A stretch of 64,000 nucleotides of DNA, from NCBI GenBank assembly GCA_022794035.1, contig JAAWDX010000007.1:1-64000 (forward strand). Reading direction: 5' to 3'. Shown one piece after another: positions 26,253 through 34,604 of this stretch. Numbering within the stretch: the first letter of the stretch is position 1; each line of letters begins with the position of its first letter. Origin of the DNA: Lachnospiraceae bacterium (GTDB taxonomy: Bacteria; Bacillota; Clostridia; Lachnospirales; Bianqueaceae). The notes under the pieces were generated by a model that was not told the origin of the DNA, did no database searches, and saw only the letters and a program-made list of their open reading frames with translations. Both the position numbers and the translations under genes were made by a program.

Positions 26253-26290
26253 AAAAGGAGAAACCTCTAAGCAGAGGTCTCTCCTTTTTA
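26253..26290. terminator. Bidirectional terminator between clpE and the ABC importer operon
   Basis: AAAAGGAGA (26253-26261) pairs with TCTCCTTTT (26280-26288), with an inner ACCTCT/AGAGGT stem. T-runs are present in both directions. Confidence 0.9.
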
Positions 26291-26307
26291 TTATAGATAT
26301 ACTAAAC

Positions 26308-27852
26308 TTATTCTTCTTTGCCCACATTCAGCAAACGCTTTGTATAGGGATGCCGCGGATTGGCATATATCTCTTCCGCATCGCCCAGCTCGACCAATTT
26401 TCCTTGATAGAGCACGGCAACGCGGTGACAGATATGCCGCACAATGTTTAAGTCATGCGAGATAAACAGTATCGTCAGCTTTCTTTTTTCATGAAGCTCT
26501 AAAAGAAAGGCCAGAATCTGAGACTGTACGGTCACATCCAGCGCTGAAACGGCCTCATCTGCAATTAAAAATTTAGAATCTGTGAGCAGAGCCGCGCCAA
26601 TACTGATCCGCTGTCTCTGACCGCCGGACAGCTCATCCGGATATCGGTGGTAATACGATGCATCCAAACCAATATCCTCCAGCATACTGCAAACTCTTGC
26701 ATACCGCTCCTTTTTCGCATATCGCTTTCGCAGCGGTTCTTCTAAAATCCAGCCAATGGTATGGGCTGGATTAAGCGAACTAAACGGATCCTGAAAAACC
26801 ATTTGCGGTCGCAGCTGTGCGTCCATGCGAAGAGTCCCCTCATACTCCGGATTGAGCCCTGTAATCGCTTTGGCCAGCGTTGACTTTCCGCAGCCGCTCT
26901 CTCCGACGATGCCCAAAATCTCTCCTTCGTAGACCGATAATGTGAGATCTTCAATCACCCGGCGACGGGCCTTTTTAGACCAGGGTCCTCTTGTCTTTTC
27001 CTCATAGAACACATTCAGATTCTCTATTTCCAGTACCGCATGCCTAGACGGCTGAACACTGCTTCTCTCCGGCAGCCTGGCCACCAGTGTTTTCGTGTAG
27101 GCATGCTGCGGGGTACGAAGCACCGTCTGCACCGCTCCCCTCTCTACAATTTGTCCCTGATACATGACAAGTACTTCATCGCAGATTTCACGAATGACGT
27201 TCAAATCATGAGAAATAAATAGGATGGACACACCATGCTCTTCATGCAGCCTTTTTAATAGCTGCAAAATCTGAGCCTGTACGACCACATCCAAAGCGGT
27301 TGTCGGCTCATCTGCAATCAGAAGCTTCGGATGACAGATCATGGCCTGTGCAATCATCACCCTCTGGCGCATACCGCCGGATAGCTCATGCGGATATTGA
27401 TCATAAATCTTTTCTGCTTCCGATAGGCCCACTTCCTGCAGCGCAGCAAGCACTCGTTGCCGAAGCGCTTCCTTTCCCTCCTGATCCGATGAAATCGCTT
27501 CATGAAGCCGCAGACTCTCTCCCACTTGCCTCCCAATGCGCATCACCGGATTTAAAGATGTCATCGGCTCCTGAAAAATCATTGCCAGGTCTTTTCCCTG
27601 CACCTGTGTATACTGCGCCGGCGTCATGGATAATAGTTCCTGATCCTCCAGATAAACACTTCCGCTCACGGTGCATGCTTTTTCTGCCAAAAGCCCCATG
27701 ATCGCCAGCGCTGTCATCGACTTACCCGAGCCAGATTCTCCCACAACACCTAAAATTTTTCCATCAGGAAGAGAAAAAGAGATATCATCTACCACTTTAT
27801 GCAGCTGCCCGTCCTGGGGAAAGGCAACGCTTAAATGCTCTACTTGAAACAT
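26308..27852 (-). CDS. Peptide/nickel-type ABC transporter, fused double ATPase
   Basis: Two complete ATP-binding cassettes are fused in 514 residues. The first has Walker A GESGSGKS (about 38-45) and signature LSGGMRQR; the second has GESGCGKS (about 316-323) and LSGGQRQR. Each ends in the oligopeptide/dipeptide C-terminal extension (PQHAYTKTL and PRHPYTKRL). It is thus equivalent to DppD plus DppF or OppD plus OppF in one chain, as in GsiA and YejF. It energises the two permeases encoded upstream in the same operon. It is the last gene of the unit, ending at the shared terminator. Confidence 0.95.
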   Translation of the reverse strand: MFQVEHLSVAFPQDGQLHKVVDDISFSLPDGKILGVVGESGSGKSMTALAIMGLLAEKACTVSGSVYLEDQELLSMTPAQYTQVQGKDLAMIFQEPMTSLNPVMRIGRQVGESLRLHEAISSDQEGKEALRQRVLAALQEVGLSEAEKIYDQYPHELSGGMRQRVMIAQAMICHPKLLIADEPTTALDVVVQAQILQLLKRLHEEHGVSILFISHDLNVIREICDEVLVMYQGQIVERGAVQTVLRTPQHAYTKTLVARLPERSSVQPSRHAVLEIENLNVFYEEKTRGPWSKKARRRVIEDLTLSVYEGEILGIVGESGCGKSTLAKAITGLNPEYEGTLRMDAQLRPQMVFQDPFSSLNPAHTIGWILEEPLRKRYAKKERYARVCSMLEDIGLDASYYHRYPDELSGGQRQRISIGAALLTDSKFLIADEAVSALDVTVQSQILAFLLELHEKRKLTILFISHDLNIVRHICHRVAVLYQGKLVELGDAEEIYANPRHPYTKRLLNVGKEE

Positions 27853-27867
27853 AGCTTATCTCCTCTC

Positions 27868-28680
27868 CTAGTGCTGCTCTGCACGCAGGCCTTCACTGAT
27901 CATAGAAAACCCTAAGATGATAAAAATAATCACAATTCCCGGTGATAAGGCATACCACGGTGCATTAAAAAGATAGGACTGTGCCTCTGAAAGCATCCGC
28001 CCCAGACTCGGCATCGGCGGCTGCAGACCCAGACCTAAATAACTCATGCTCGCCTCTGCCAGTACCGCATTATTAAAGGCAATAGCCGCTGTTGTCAAAA
28101 GACTGACAACGGTATTGGGCAGGATATGCGCAAAAATAATGCGAAACGGGGAAACACCCATAATCCTTGCACTTTTCACAAAGTCCAGCTCCTTACAGCG
28201 AATAACCTCGCTACGCACAATCCTTGCAAAACTGGGAATAAACAAAATCCCTAATGCCAAAATCACATTTTCGGTTCCCGGCCCCAAAAAACTAATAAAA
28301 ATCAGCGCTAAAAGCACGCTCGGAAAGGAAAGCAGCATATCATTGATGCGCATCACTGCCTCATCTAAAATGCCGCCAAAATATCCTGTCAGCGCACCGA
28401 TAACAATCCCTATTGCAGCGCCGATCGTCACCGTTCCTACCGCCACCAGAAAGGTCATGCCGCTTCCATTCATCACCCGGCTTAGCACGTCGCGCCCGAA
28501 ATTGTCGGTCCCCATCGGATGCAGCAGACTCGGCGCCAGATTCACCGCTGCCGAATTCATTTCCGTAACCGAGTACGGCGTCCAAAACTGCCCGATAATA
28601 GCCATCAATAAAAAGAAGAGCGTTATCGCCACTCCTATGATCAGCTGCCCATTTCTTTTCTGTTTATTTCTGATCTTCAT
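27868..28680 (-). CDS. Peptide/nickel-type ABC permease, DppC/OppC type
   Basis: The 270-residue integral membrane protein has about six helices and the BPD_transp_1 fold. It carries the HPMGTDNFGRDVLSR motif (about 53-67) of DppC/OppC proteins and the EAA cytosolic loop ARIVRSEVIRCKELDFVKSARIMG (given here only as position, about 150-173). Its ATG overlaps the stop of the partner permease (ATGA), so the two are made in a fixed ratio. Confidence 0.95.
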   Translation of the reverse strand: MKIRNKQKRNGQLIIGVAITLFFLLMAIIGQFWTPYSVTEMNSAAVNLAPSLLHPMGTDNFGRDVLSRVMNGSGMTFLVAVGTVTIGAAIGIVIGALTGYFGGILDEAVMRINDMLLSFPSVLLALIFISFLGPGTENVILALGILFIPSFARIVRSEVIRCKELDFVKSARIMGVSPFRIIFAHILPNTVVSLLTTAAIAFNNAVLAEASMSYLGLGLQPPMPSLGRMLSEAQSYLFNAPWYALSPGIVIIFIILGFSMISEGLRAEQH

Positions 28681-29621
28681 CGCACCTTCACTCGCGGATC
28701 AATCCATTGATATAGTACATCGACTAAAAAATTAACAGTCACCACAATCACCGTGATATAGGTCACAGCAGCCTGCACCACCGGATAATCCCGGCCGGAA
28801 ATAGCCGTAATCAGCAGTCTTCCCATGCCGGGAATGCTAAACACCTGCTCAGCCACAATGCTCCCTGCCAAAATATCCGCAATTACCAGCGCCAAAAAGG
28901 TTACCACCGGAATCAGCGCGTTGCGCAGCACATGCACATACAAAATTCTCTTTTCCGAGCTTCCCTTGCTATGTGCTGTCCTCACATAATCCTGATCAAT
29001 TTCCTTCAGGATGGAATTACGTAAAAATTTAACCACCATTGCAATTTTAGGCAGCGCCACCGCAATAGCGGGAAAAATCAGATAGGCTATGCTTTGCCCA
29101 AGGTCCTCTTTTGGAGAAACAAAGGCTCCTGGCTGGAACCAGTGCAGCACCAGACCAAATATATAGGTGAAAAGCATTCCCAGAAAAAAAGAAGGAATCG
29201 CCATCGTCAGCTGTGTCAGCTGACTGATCAGGGTATCTACAAAGCCTCCCCTGTGCTGCGCGCTGAAAATCCCCAGCGGAATCGCAATCCCTAAAATCAG
29301 CACAAAAGAAAGCAGCGCTAAAAGCAGTGTAACCGGAAGACGCTGCGCCAGTAGGCTCGCTACAGTAACGCCGTCATACTGATACGATTCTCCAAAATCT
29401 CCCTGCACGGCCTTCCCAAGCCAGCGAACATACCGCACGGGCAATGGGTCATTCAGCCCCATCTCTTCTCGAAGCGCTTCCACCTGCTCCGGCGTCGCTT
29501 CTGTGCCCAGTTTGGCTGTCGCCGCATCTCCCGGAATCACGGAAAAGGCGGTGAAGGTAAGCAGGGATATCAGCACCAGTGTAATAATGAGAGTTCCAAC
29601 TTTTTTGACAATATAAGGCAT
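28677..29621 (-). CDS. Peptide/nickel-type ABC permease, DppB/OppB type
   Basis: This 314-residue permease has an N-terminal helix with LLTFTAFSVIPGDAA, the typical DppB/OppB opening. It continues with a BPD_transp_1 domain of about five helices and the EAA loop near 210-235 (YVRTAHSKGSSEKRILYVHV). It forms the translocation channel with the DppC-type protein. It lies 25 bases downstream of the substrate-binding protein gene. Confidence 0.95.
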   Translation of the reverse strand: MPYIVKKVGTLIITLVLISLLTFTAFSVIPGDAATAKLGTEATPEQVEALREEMGLNDPLPVRYVRWLGKAVQGDFGESYQYDGVTVASLLAQRLPVTLLLALLSFVLILGIAIPLGIFSAQHRGGFVDTLISQLTQLTMAIPSFFLGMLFTYIFGLVLHWFQPGAFVSPKEDLGQSIAYLIFPAIAVALPKIAMVVKFLRNSILKEIDQDYVRTAHSKGSSEKRILYVHVLRNALIPVVTFLALVIADILAGSIVAEQVFSIPGMGRLLITAISGRDYPVVQAAVTYITVIVVTVNFLVDVLYQWIDPRVKVR

Positions 29622-29646
29622 ATGCTATCCCTGCTTCCTTTCGCTT

Positions 29647-31218
29647 TTATTTTGCTTTTCGGTAAATCTTTGCTACATCCCACGCCGCTGTGGGATAAAA
29701 TTCATAGCCGCCAAATTCTGCATTTAAGGCTACAAAATCAGCGGGCTCCTCGATATAAACGGAAGCGGCATTTTCCGCCAGATTGATCTGCAGCTTTTTA
29801 TATAGCTCGATCTTCTCGGCATCGTCCACCGTCTCCAGCGCCTGCGCTAAAATCTCGTCAAACTCCGAATTGTTGTAATTCGCGATGTTGTTGGCAGCCG
29901 TGCTGCCATATTTCTTTAGCCAATCGCTGGGCGCCAGCGTACCGTCAAATCCAATGATTGTTGCCTGATAATTGCGATTGTGATAGGTGTCCTCTTTCCA
30001 TGTTGTCCACTCTACCTTTTTGATCGTGGCCTTGACGCCGACCTTGGCAAGCTGTTCTACCAGAATCTGTGCGGTGTCCACATGCTGCGAGAAAGAGCTG
30101 GGCACCGTGATTTCAAGCTCGAAGCCATTCGGATAGCCGGCCTGCGTCAGCAGCTCTTTGGCCTTCTCGATATTATATTCATACAGGTTTTCTGCCTGCG
30201 GCTCATACCATTTTTCCAAAGTGGAAATCATGTGTGAGCCGATCAAATGACTTTTGCCGCCAAAAAGAAAATCGCTGACCTCCTGACGGTTGACGGCATG
30301 GCAAAGGGCCTGCCGCACCCGCACATCCTGCAGGGGGCCGTAGCTATTATTCAAAAACATGGCCTGCACGAGATTCATGCTGCCTTCCACAATCGTAAAC
30401 TGATCCGGCTGCATCTGCTGCAGCGTCTGCACCTGCGTCGCCGTCAGATAATTGAGTACATCAATCGTCCCGGCCTGCAGCTCTGTGAAGGCTGTGCTCA
30501 GATCGGCAATAAACTTAAACTGTACCGTATCCAGATAGGGCTCATTGTCCTTCCAGTACCCCTCATATTTCTTTAGATTCAGATGCTGCCCTGCCGCATA
30601 GGACACGTACTGAAAAGGCCCTGTGCCAATCGGATTCCCTGCCGGATCCGGATTGCTCTTAGGGATGATGGCCAGCGTCAGATCTGCCAAAAACTCAGAA
30701 TATCCTTCTTTTAGCTGCACCCTAACGGTTTTGGCATCTACAATCTCGACCGAATCCAAATAATTAGAAAATGCGGAGGATTCTCCTTGAATCTCCGCAT
30801 AACGCTCTATCGAATATTGAATATCCTCCACGGTAACCAGACTTCCGTCATGAAAGGTGATGCCATCTCGCAAAATGAAGGTATAGGTCTTTGCATCCTG
30901 TGAAATGTCATAATCGCTGGCGACCGCCGGCTCTAAATCGCCGGTGGACGTTGGCTTAACTAAGCCTTCGTACATGTTAAATACCACACTCCGAGTTCCT
31001 GCGTCCGAGCTTTGATGCGGGTCAAGACTTGCCAGATCCTGCGTCATGCCAAATACAAGCTCTCCGCCTGCAACCGGCTCGCCGTCAGAATCCGCTGGTG
31101 TGCTTTCTGAAGAAATATTAGTGGATGAAGTCTCTGGCTTCTTATCGTCTCCGCATGCGCAGAGTACAATAGATACTAAAAGTACCAATACGCTCAAAAG
31201 AACGATTCTTTTTTTCAT
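29647..31218 (-). CDS. Solute-binding lipoprotein, family 5 (peptide/nickel-type)
   Basis: This 523-residue extracytoplasmic binding protein has a basic start, a hydrophobic core and a lipobox ending at Cys22 (VLCAC). A Ser/Thr-rich tether follows, then the family 5 domain (GELVFGMTQDLASLDPHQ near 51-68; the signature block TFILRDGITFHDGS near 112-125). It delivers a ligand, probably an oligopeptide or related compound, to the permeases. The specificity cannot be read from sequence; glutathione, nickel or opines remain possible. As first gene of the operon it follows a clear promoter. Confidence 0.93.
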   Translation of the reverse strand: MKKRIVLLSVLVLLVSIVLCACGDDKKPETSSTNISSESTPADSDGEPVAGGELVFGMTQDLASLDPHQSSDAGTRSVVFNMYEGLVKPTSTGDLEPAVASDYDISQDAKTYTFILRDGITFHDGSLVTVEDIQYSIERYAEIQGESSAFSNYLDSVEIVDAKTVRVQLKEGYSEFLADLTLAIIPKSNPDPAGNPIGTGPFQYVSYAAGQHLNLKKYEGYWKDNEPYLDTVQFKFIADLSTAFTELQAGTIDVLNYLTATQVQTLQQMQPDQFTIVEGSMNLVQAMFLNNSYGPLQDVRVRQALCHAVNRQEVSDFLFGGKSHLIGSHMISTLEKWYEPQAENLYEYNIEKAKELLTQAGYPNGFELEITVPSSFSQHVDTAQILVEQLAKVGVKATIKKVEWTTWKEDTYHNRNYQATIIGFDGTLAPSDWLKKYGSTAANNIANYNNSEFDEILAQALETVDDAEKIELYKKLQINLAENAASVYIEEPADFVALNAEFGGYEFYPTAAWDVAKIYRKAK

Positions 31219-31271
31219 TTTGGTTTACCTCTTACTCCTAATAATTCTCCCATTATTCTATTGTCTGCTCT

Positions 31272-31300
31272 ATTGTAACCGTATCTTTGCCAAAATGCAA
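31272..31300 (-). promoter_or_regulatory. Promoter of the ABC importer operon
   Basis: TTGCAT (31295-31300) and TACAAT (31272-31277) on the minus strand are 17 bp apart, placing the start about 40-50 bases before the lipoprotein gene. Confidence 0.75.
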
Positions 31301-31307
31301 TAGTTTT

Positions 31308-32438
31308 TTATTCTGTCACCAGCACCTTCATATTCTCCTCCGGAATGCGCGCTAAATTCCATGACGCTACCATCTGCTCATATCCCAAAGATCTAAGAAG
31401 GCGCATATTATCTCGGATTTGCTCTGGCCCTATCTTGGCAATAGGCTCTATATAATTCGCTTCGATGCCCGGCCATACCGGACAGCCGCCTTCCTGACGA
31501 ATCCATGAAAGCTCCTGCTCCATCAAATCCTGGTACTGCCCCTGCGAGCTGCCGGCCATCTGCAGCCACTGCCCAGCAGCCGTATTTCCTGCTGCCAGCC
31601 GCAGCCGTTCCCATTCAAAGGGGAGGCCCGCCGGCGCCATAGTGTAGCGATACATCATCGGCTTTACAAAATCAGCAATCTGACGCAGGCGCTGCATATC
31701 CTGCCCGCAAAAGTACCCCATCGCCGGCGCAAACAGATCGAAACCAACCTGCAGCCCTCTTGCATGAAATGCTTCGGTCAGACTCTGGAGCGCCTCTTCT
31801 ATGATCGTAGTTCTGATCTTAAAAAAAGCATCCAGTACAGGATCTGCAAGCTGCCACCGCCCTTTCTCATATGCCTTTAGACAGATCTCTGCTTCTCCTG
31901 CCTGCAGGCTGCACAGTCTTTGACGCAGCTGCTCTGTCTCTATGCCGGCCTGCGCGTACTTTGCCTCGCATGCAGAGCAAAAACAGCCCCCTATTCCGGC
32001 TATGCCGGAAAGAAAGGAGGGATATCGAATCCGGTCCAGAAAAATCCCATCAAACGGAATAGGGGAAAACTGTGCATCGTAGAGCTCCGTCAGGGCGTCT
32101 CTATTGCGCTGGGAGCTGGGGCAGCGAAACTGAAAGCTTTCCTGTGGGTTTAGCACATAGGGCGGCATAGCATCTCCGCTGAAATCGATCATGGGATCAA
32201 AATCCTGATAATTTTTGAGCTCTGAGAAGACGGCTATTTTTAAATAAAGAGGCACATTCCAGCTGTGCAGCGTATCGCTCAGCTGCCAATAGAAATCGTT
32301 GTCAGTGGACCATCCGCAAAGTACGCCGGCAAGCCTGCCTGCCTCATGCGCCATCCTTAGCTTACGCAAAATTTCCTTTGGATCGGCCAGGCTCTGCGGC
32401 GCAAGATCTCCGGTAAAAATCTGAAATACCAGCTTCAT
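31308..32438 (-). CDS. Putative TIM-barrel glycoside-hydrolase-like protein, unassigned
   Basis: I cannot assign a named family. The 376 residues alternate strands and helices like a TIM barrel. FDGIFLDRIRYPSF (129-142) resembles the strand-4 motif of several hypothetical glycosidase families, with aspartates at barrel ends. A compact cysteine cluster GCFCSAC (151-157) follows, and VGFDLFAPAMGYF (near 230) and VKPMMYRY (near 255) look like later strands. No signal peptide is present, so it should be cytoplasmic. Its ATG overlaps the stop of the preceding acidic protein gene (ATGA). The context with a deacetylase lipoprotein suggests work on a cell-wall or imported glycan, which is inference only. 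Confidence 0.7.
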   Translation of the reverse strand: MKLVFQIFTGDLAPQSLADPKEILRKLRMAHEAGRLAGVLCGWSTDNDFYWQLSDTLHSWNVPLYLKIAVFSELKNYQDFDPMIDFSGDAMPPYVLNPQESFQFRCPSSQRNRDALTELYDAQFSPIPFDGIFLDRIRYPSFLSGIAGIGGCFCSACEAKYAQAGIETEQLRQRLCSLQAGEAEICLKAYEKGRWQLADPVLDAFFKIRTTIIEEALQSLTEAFHARGLQVGFDLFAPAMGYFCGQDMQRLRQIADFVKPMMYRYTMAPAGLPFEWERLRLAAGNTAAGQWLQMAGSSQGQYQDLMEQELSWIRQEGGCPVWPGIEANYIEPIAKIGPEQIRDNMRLLRSLGYEQMVASWNLARIPEENMKVLVTE

Positions 32439-33589
32439 TTTTCTTTTACCATTGCCTTGCCCTGATCATAAAAAGGCTGCAGCTTAGATTCCATAAACTC
32501 ATTCCACAACGCCTCTTGAAAATCAGACAGGTAGTAGCTGATTTTGTCACAGGAAGAAAGGACAACCTCCGGGTCCTCTCTCTGCTCCTGATTCCAATGA
32601 TATAGCTTGGCAAAGGTGTCGTATTCCTGCGGACGCTCCTTTGCAAAATAGCGGATGGTATTTTCCAGCTGCGCAATCATAAAGAGACCTAACAGCTCTG
32701 CAAAATCGTCCCCATAAGTAAGCCAGTAGGCTTCTTCATTCCATTCATTTTCGGAGGGCAGCACCCTGCGGCCTGTATATTCTTCCATAAGCTCGTAGAC
32801 AAATCCGAATTCTTCTGCCTGCAAATCTCCTGCACCGATCAGGACCGCATCCTTTTGACTGGCCTCATAGCTCTCCTCCTCGGATTCGTCTTCATAGATT
32901 CCCTCTTCTTCCTCTTCTGTCGGCTCCTCTAATATGTAACGCCGATTATAATGGATGGATTCATATATTTTCTGTGCAAATAAAGCCCACAGACGCTCCT
33001 TGTCAAAATTTTCTTCATAATATTCATTAAATTCTTTAGCGTCCATCAAAAGACCATTCGCCTGCCGATATGCTTCCAGCTCTTTTCTTCCTTGTTCATA
33101 GTATGCGGAAGGCGCGATGCTTAAAATATATTGCCAAAGCCTCAGATGCAGAGCATCCAGCTCTTCAAAGGCCTCTACATAAATTTCTTCTACATCATCT
33201 TCCGTAAGCTGCTCTCTGCGCCCATTTTTCTCAGCAAATACGATCCCTTTTTCTTTTATATCCTGCCTGACTCTTGCTGCCATCTTTCCCTTTAAAAGCG
33301 CATGCTTCACATCATCCTCTGCCCGATCAAACATGTCCTCCAGTGTATAGGCAATATCCTCCTGCAAATCCTCTAAAATTTCCTGCAGCTCCAAGCTCTT
33401 ACTTTCTGCAGCTGCTTCCAGATACTCCTTTAGAGTTGCATATTGCTCCAGCTTTAGCGCTAGCTCTGGCTGTTTTTTTCGTTTTTCTTCCACCGATTCA
33501 TAAAAATGCGTTGCTGTTTCACGGATGATTTTTTCACTGTCCACCGCTTGCAGCAGCATCTGCCTAATTTCCTCTAAAATAGTACTCAT
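32435..33589 (-). CDS. Acidic, helical protein of unknown function
   Basis: I do not recognise this 384-residue protein. It is rich in Glu, Gln and Tyr and predicted mostly helical by eye. A highly acidic insert sits at about residues 222-242, where glutamates dominate. It has no signal peptide, membrane helix or Cys cluster. It overlaps both neighbours by four bases: its start with the stop of the PdaA-like gene and its stop with the start of the TIM-barrel gene. The tight coupling implies that the three products act together or are needed in fixed ratio. Confidence 0.75.
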   Translation of the reverse strand: MSTILEEIRQMLLQAVDSEKIIRETATHFYESVEEKRKKQPELALKLEQYATLKEYLEAAAESKSLELQEILEDLQEDIAYTLEDMFDRAEDDVKHALLKGKMAARVRQDIKEKGIVFAEKNGRREQLTEDDVEEIYVEAFEELDALHLRLWQYILSIAPSAYYEQGRKELEAYRQANGLLMDAKEFNEYYEENFDKERLWALFAQKIYESIHYNRRYILEEPTEEEEEGIYEDESEEESYEASQKDAVLIGAGDLQAEEFGFVYELMEEYTGRRVLPSENEWNEEAYWLTYGDDFAELLGLFMIAQLENTIRYFAKERPQEYDTFAKLYHWNQEQREDPEVVLSSCDKISYYLSDFQEALWNEFMESKLQPFYDQGKAMVKEK

Positions 33590-34467
33590 GTCAATTCTTC
33601 CTCCAGATTTCCAAACTCAAATCCCTGGCCGCGTACCTGATCAATCATCTGTGCTAAAATTTCCGCATTCGTTTGACTCACAGCATGCAGCAAATAAATA
33701 GCACCAGGATGGGCCCGGTCGCATACGCGCTGCAGGGCATCGCTTGGGCTCATTTGTTTCTTAGGATCCCAGTCAGCATAAGCAAAACTCCATAGCACAT
33801 TATGATATCCCATCGTACTTAAAAGCGCCATGGACTGTTCACTGATCGCTCCTTCCGGAGCGCGGAACAGACTCATTTCATAGCCAAACTGTTCTTTAAC
33901 ATAGTCATGCAGCTCCTGCACCTCTTGCTTTGCTTTTTCTAAAGAAAGCGTGGTCATATTAGGATGATGCGTCGTATGATTGCCTACTGTATGCCCCTCT
34001 TCTATCATCCTTTTTACTAGCGCAGGCTCCCGCTCCACATAATCCATGGTCACAAAAAATACAGCGTTGACCTCCTTTTCTGCCAGCGTATCTAAAATAG
34101 AAGATGTATATCCATTTTCATAGCCTTCATCAAAGGTTAAATATACCTTTTCCTTATCCGGCCCTAGGAATAGGGCTGCGTATTTCCCATACTGCTGCTG
34201 CAGGCTCACGCATGCTTGAGGACAGCCGGATTCATTAGTTTCGCTTCCCGGTCCCCATTTAATCTGTGTGCTGCTTAAGGCAGCCAGCTCTTCCTGCGTA
34301 TACACCGATTCATCCGGAACCAGCACATCTTTAGGCAGCGCCGTCTGCCCCGGTTCTACCACGGGAAGGGCATCCTGCGAATCCTGAATCTCCCTTTCTA
34401 CATCCCGACATGAAACACAGCTCAAAACTAAACTCCAGATCATTGCTGCTACTAAAAATTTTTTCAT
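33586..34467 (-). CDS. PdaA-like polysaccharide deacetylase lipoprotein
   Basis: The NodB-type deacetylase domain has TFDEGYENGYTS (motif 1, with Asp and Glu as in PdaA), GNHTTHHP (motif 2, zinc-binding histidines) and FRAPEG (motif 3). PdaA deacetylates N-acetylmuramic acid on the way to spore cortex delta-lactam, so a sporulation role is possible. The start at 34467 has GGGAGG about six bases upstream and gives 293 residues; it begins with a lipoprotein signal (VLSC or CVSC at the cleavage site). The longer frame to 34503 lacks a ribosome site. It leads the three-gene coupled unit. No convincing promoter was read upstream. Confidence 0.9.
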   Translation of the reverse strand: MKKFLVAAMIWSLVLSCVSCRDVEREIQDSQDALPVVEPGQTALPKDVLVPDESVYTQEELAALSSTQIKWGPGSETNESGCPQACVSLQQQYGKYAALFLGPDKEKVYLTFDEGYENGYTSSILDTLAEKEVNAVFFVTMDYVEREPALVKRMIEEGHTVGNHTTHHPNMTTLSLEKAKQEVQELHDYVKEQFGYEMSLFRAPEGAISEQSMALLSTMGYHNVLWSFAYADWDPKKQMSPSDALQRVCDRAHPGAIYLLHAVSQTNAEILAQMIDQVRGQGFEFGNLEEELT

Positions 34468-34539
34468 ACGTATCCTCCCTTTGACGTGTGGCATTCTATT
34501 CACACACTCTAAAGGATAGTATAGCCGGTTTGTAAAAAA

Positions 34540-34588
34540 TTAAACATCCGCTGATAGGCTGGTCCATACTTCTCCTGCCTATCAGCGG
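34540..34588 (-). terminator. Terminator after glgP
   Basis: A perfect 12-bp stem (34548-34559 with 34577-34588) with a 17-base loop is followed on the minus strand by a T-rich stretch with TTTTTT. Confidence 0.75.
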
Positions 34589-34604
34589 CTATCTATCTGC
34601 CTCT

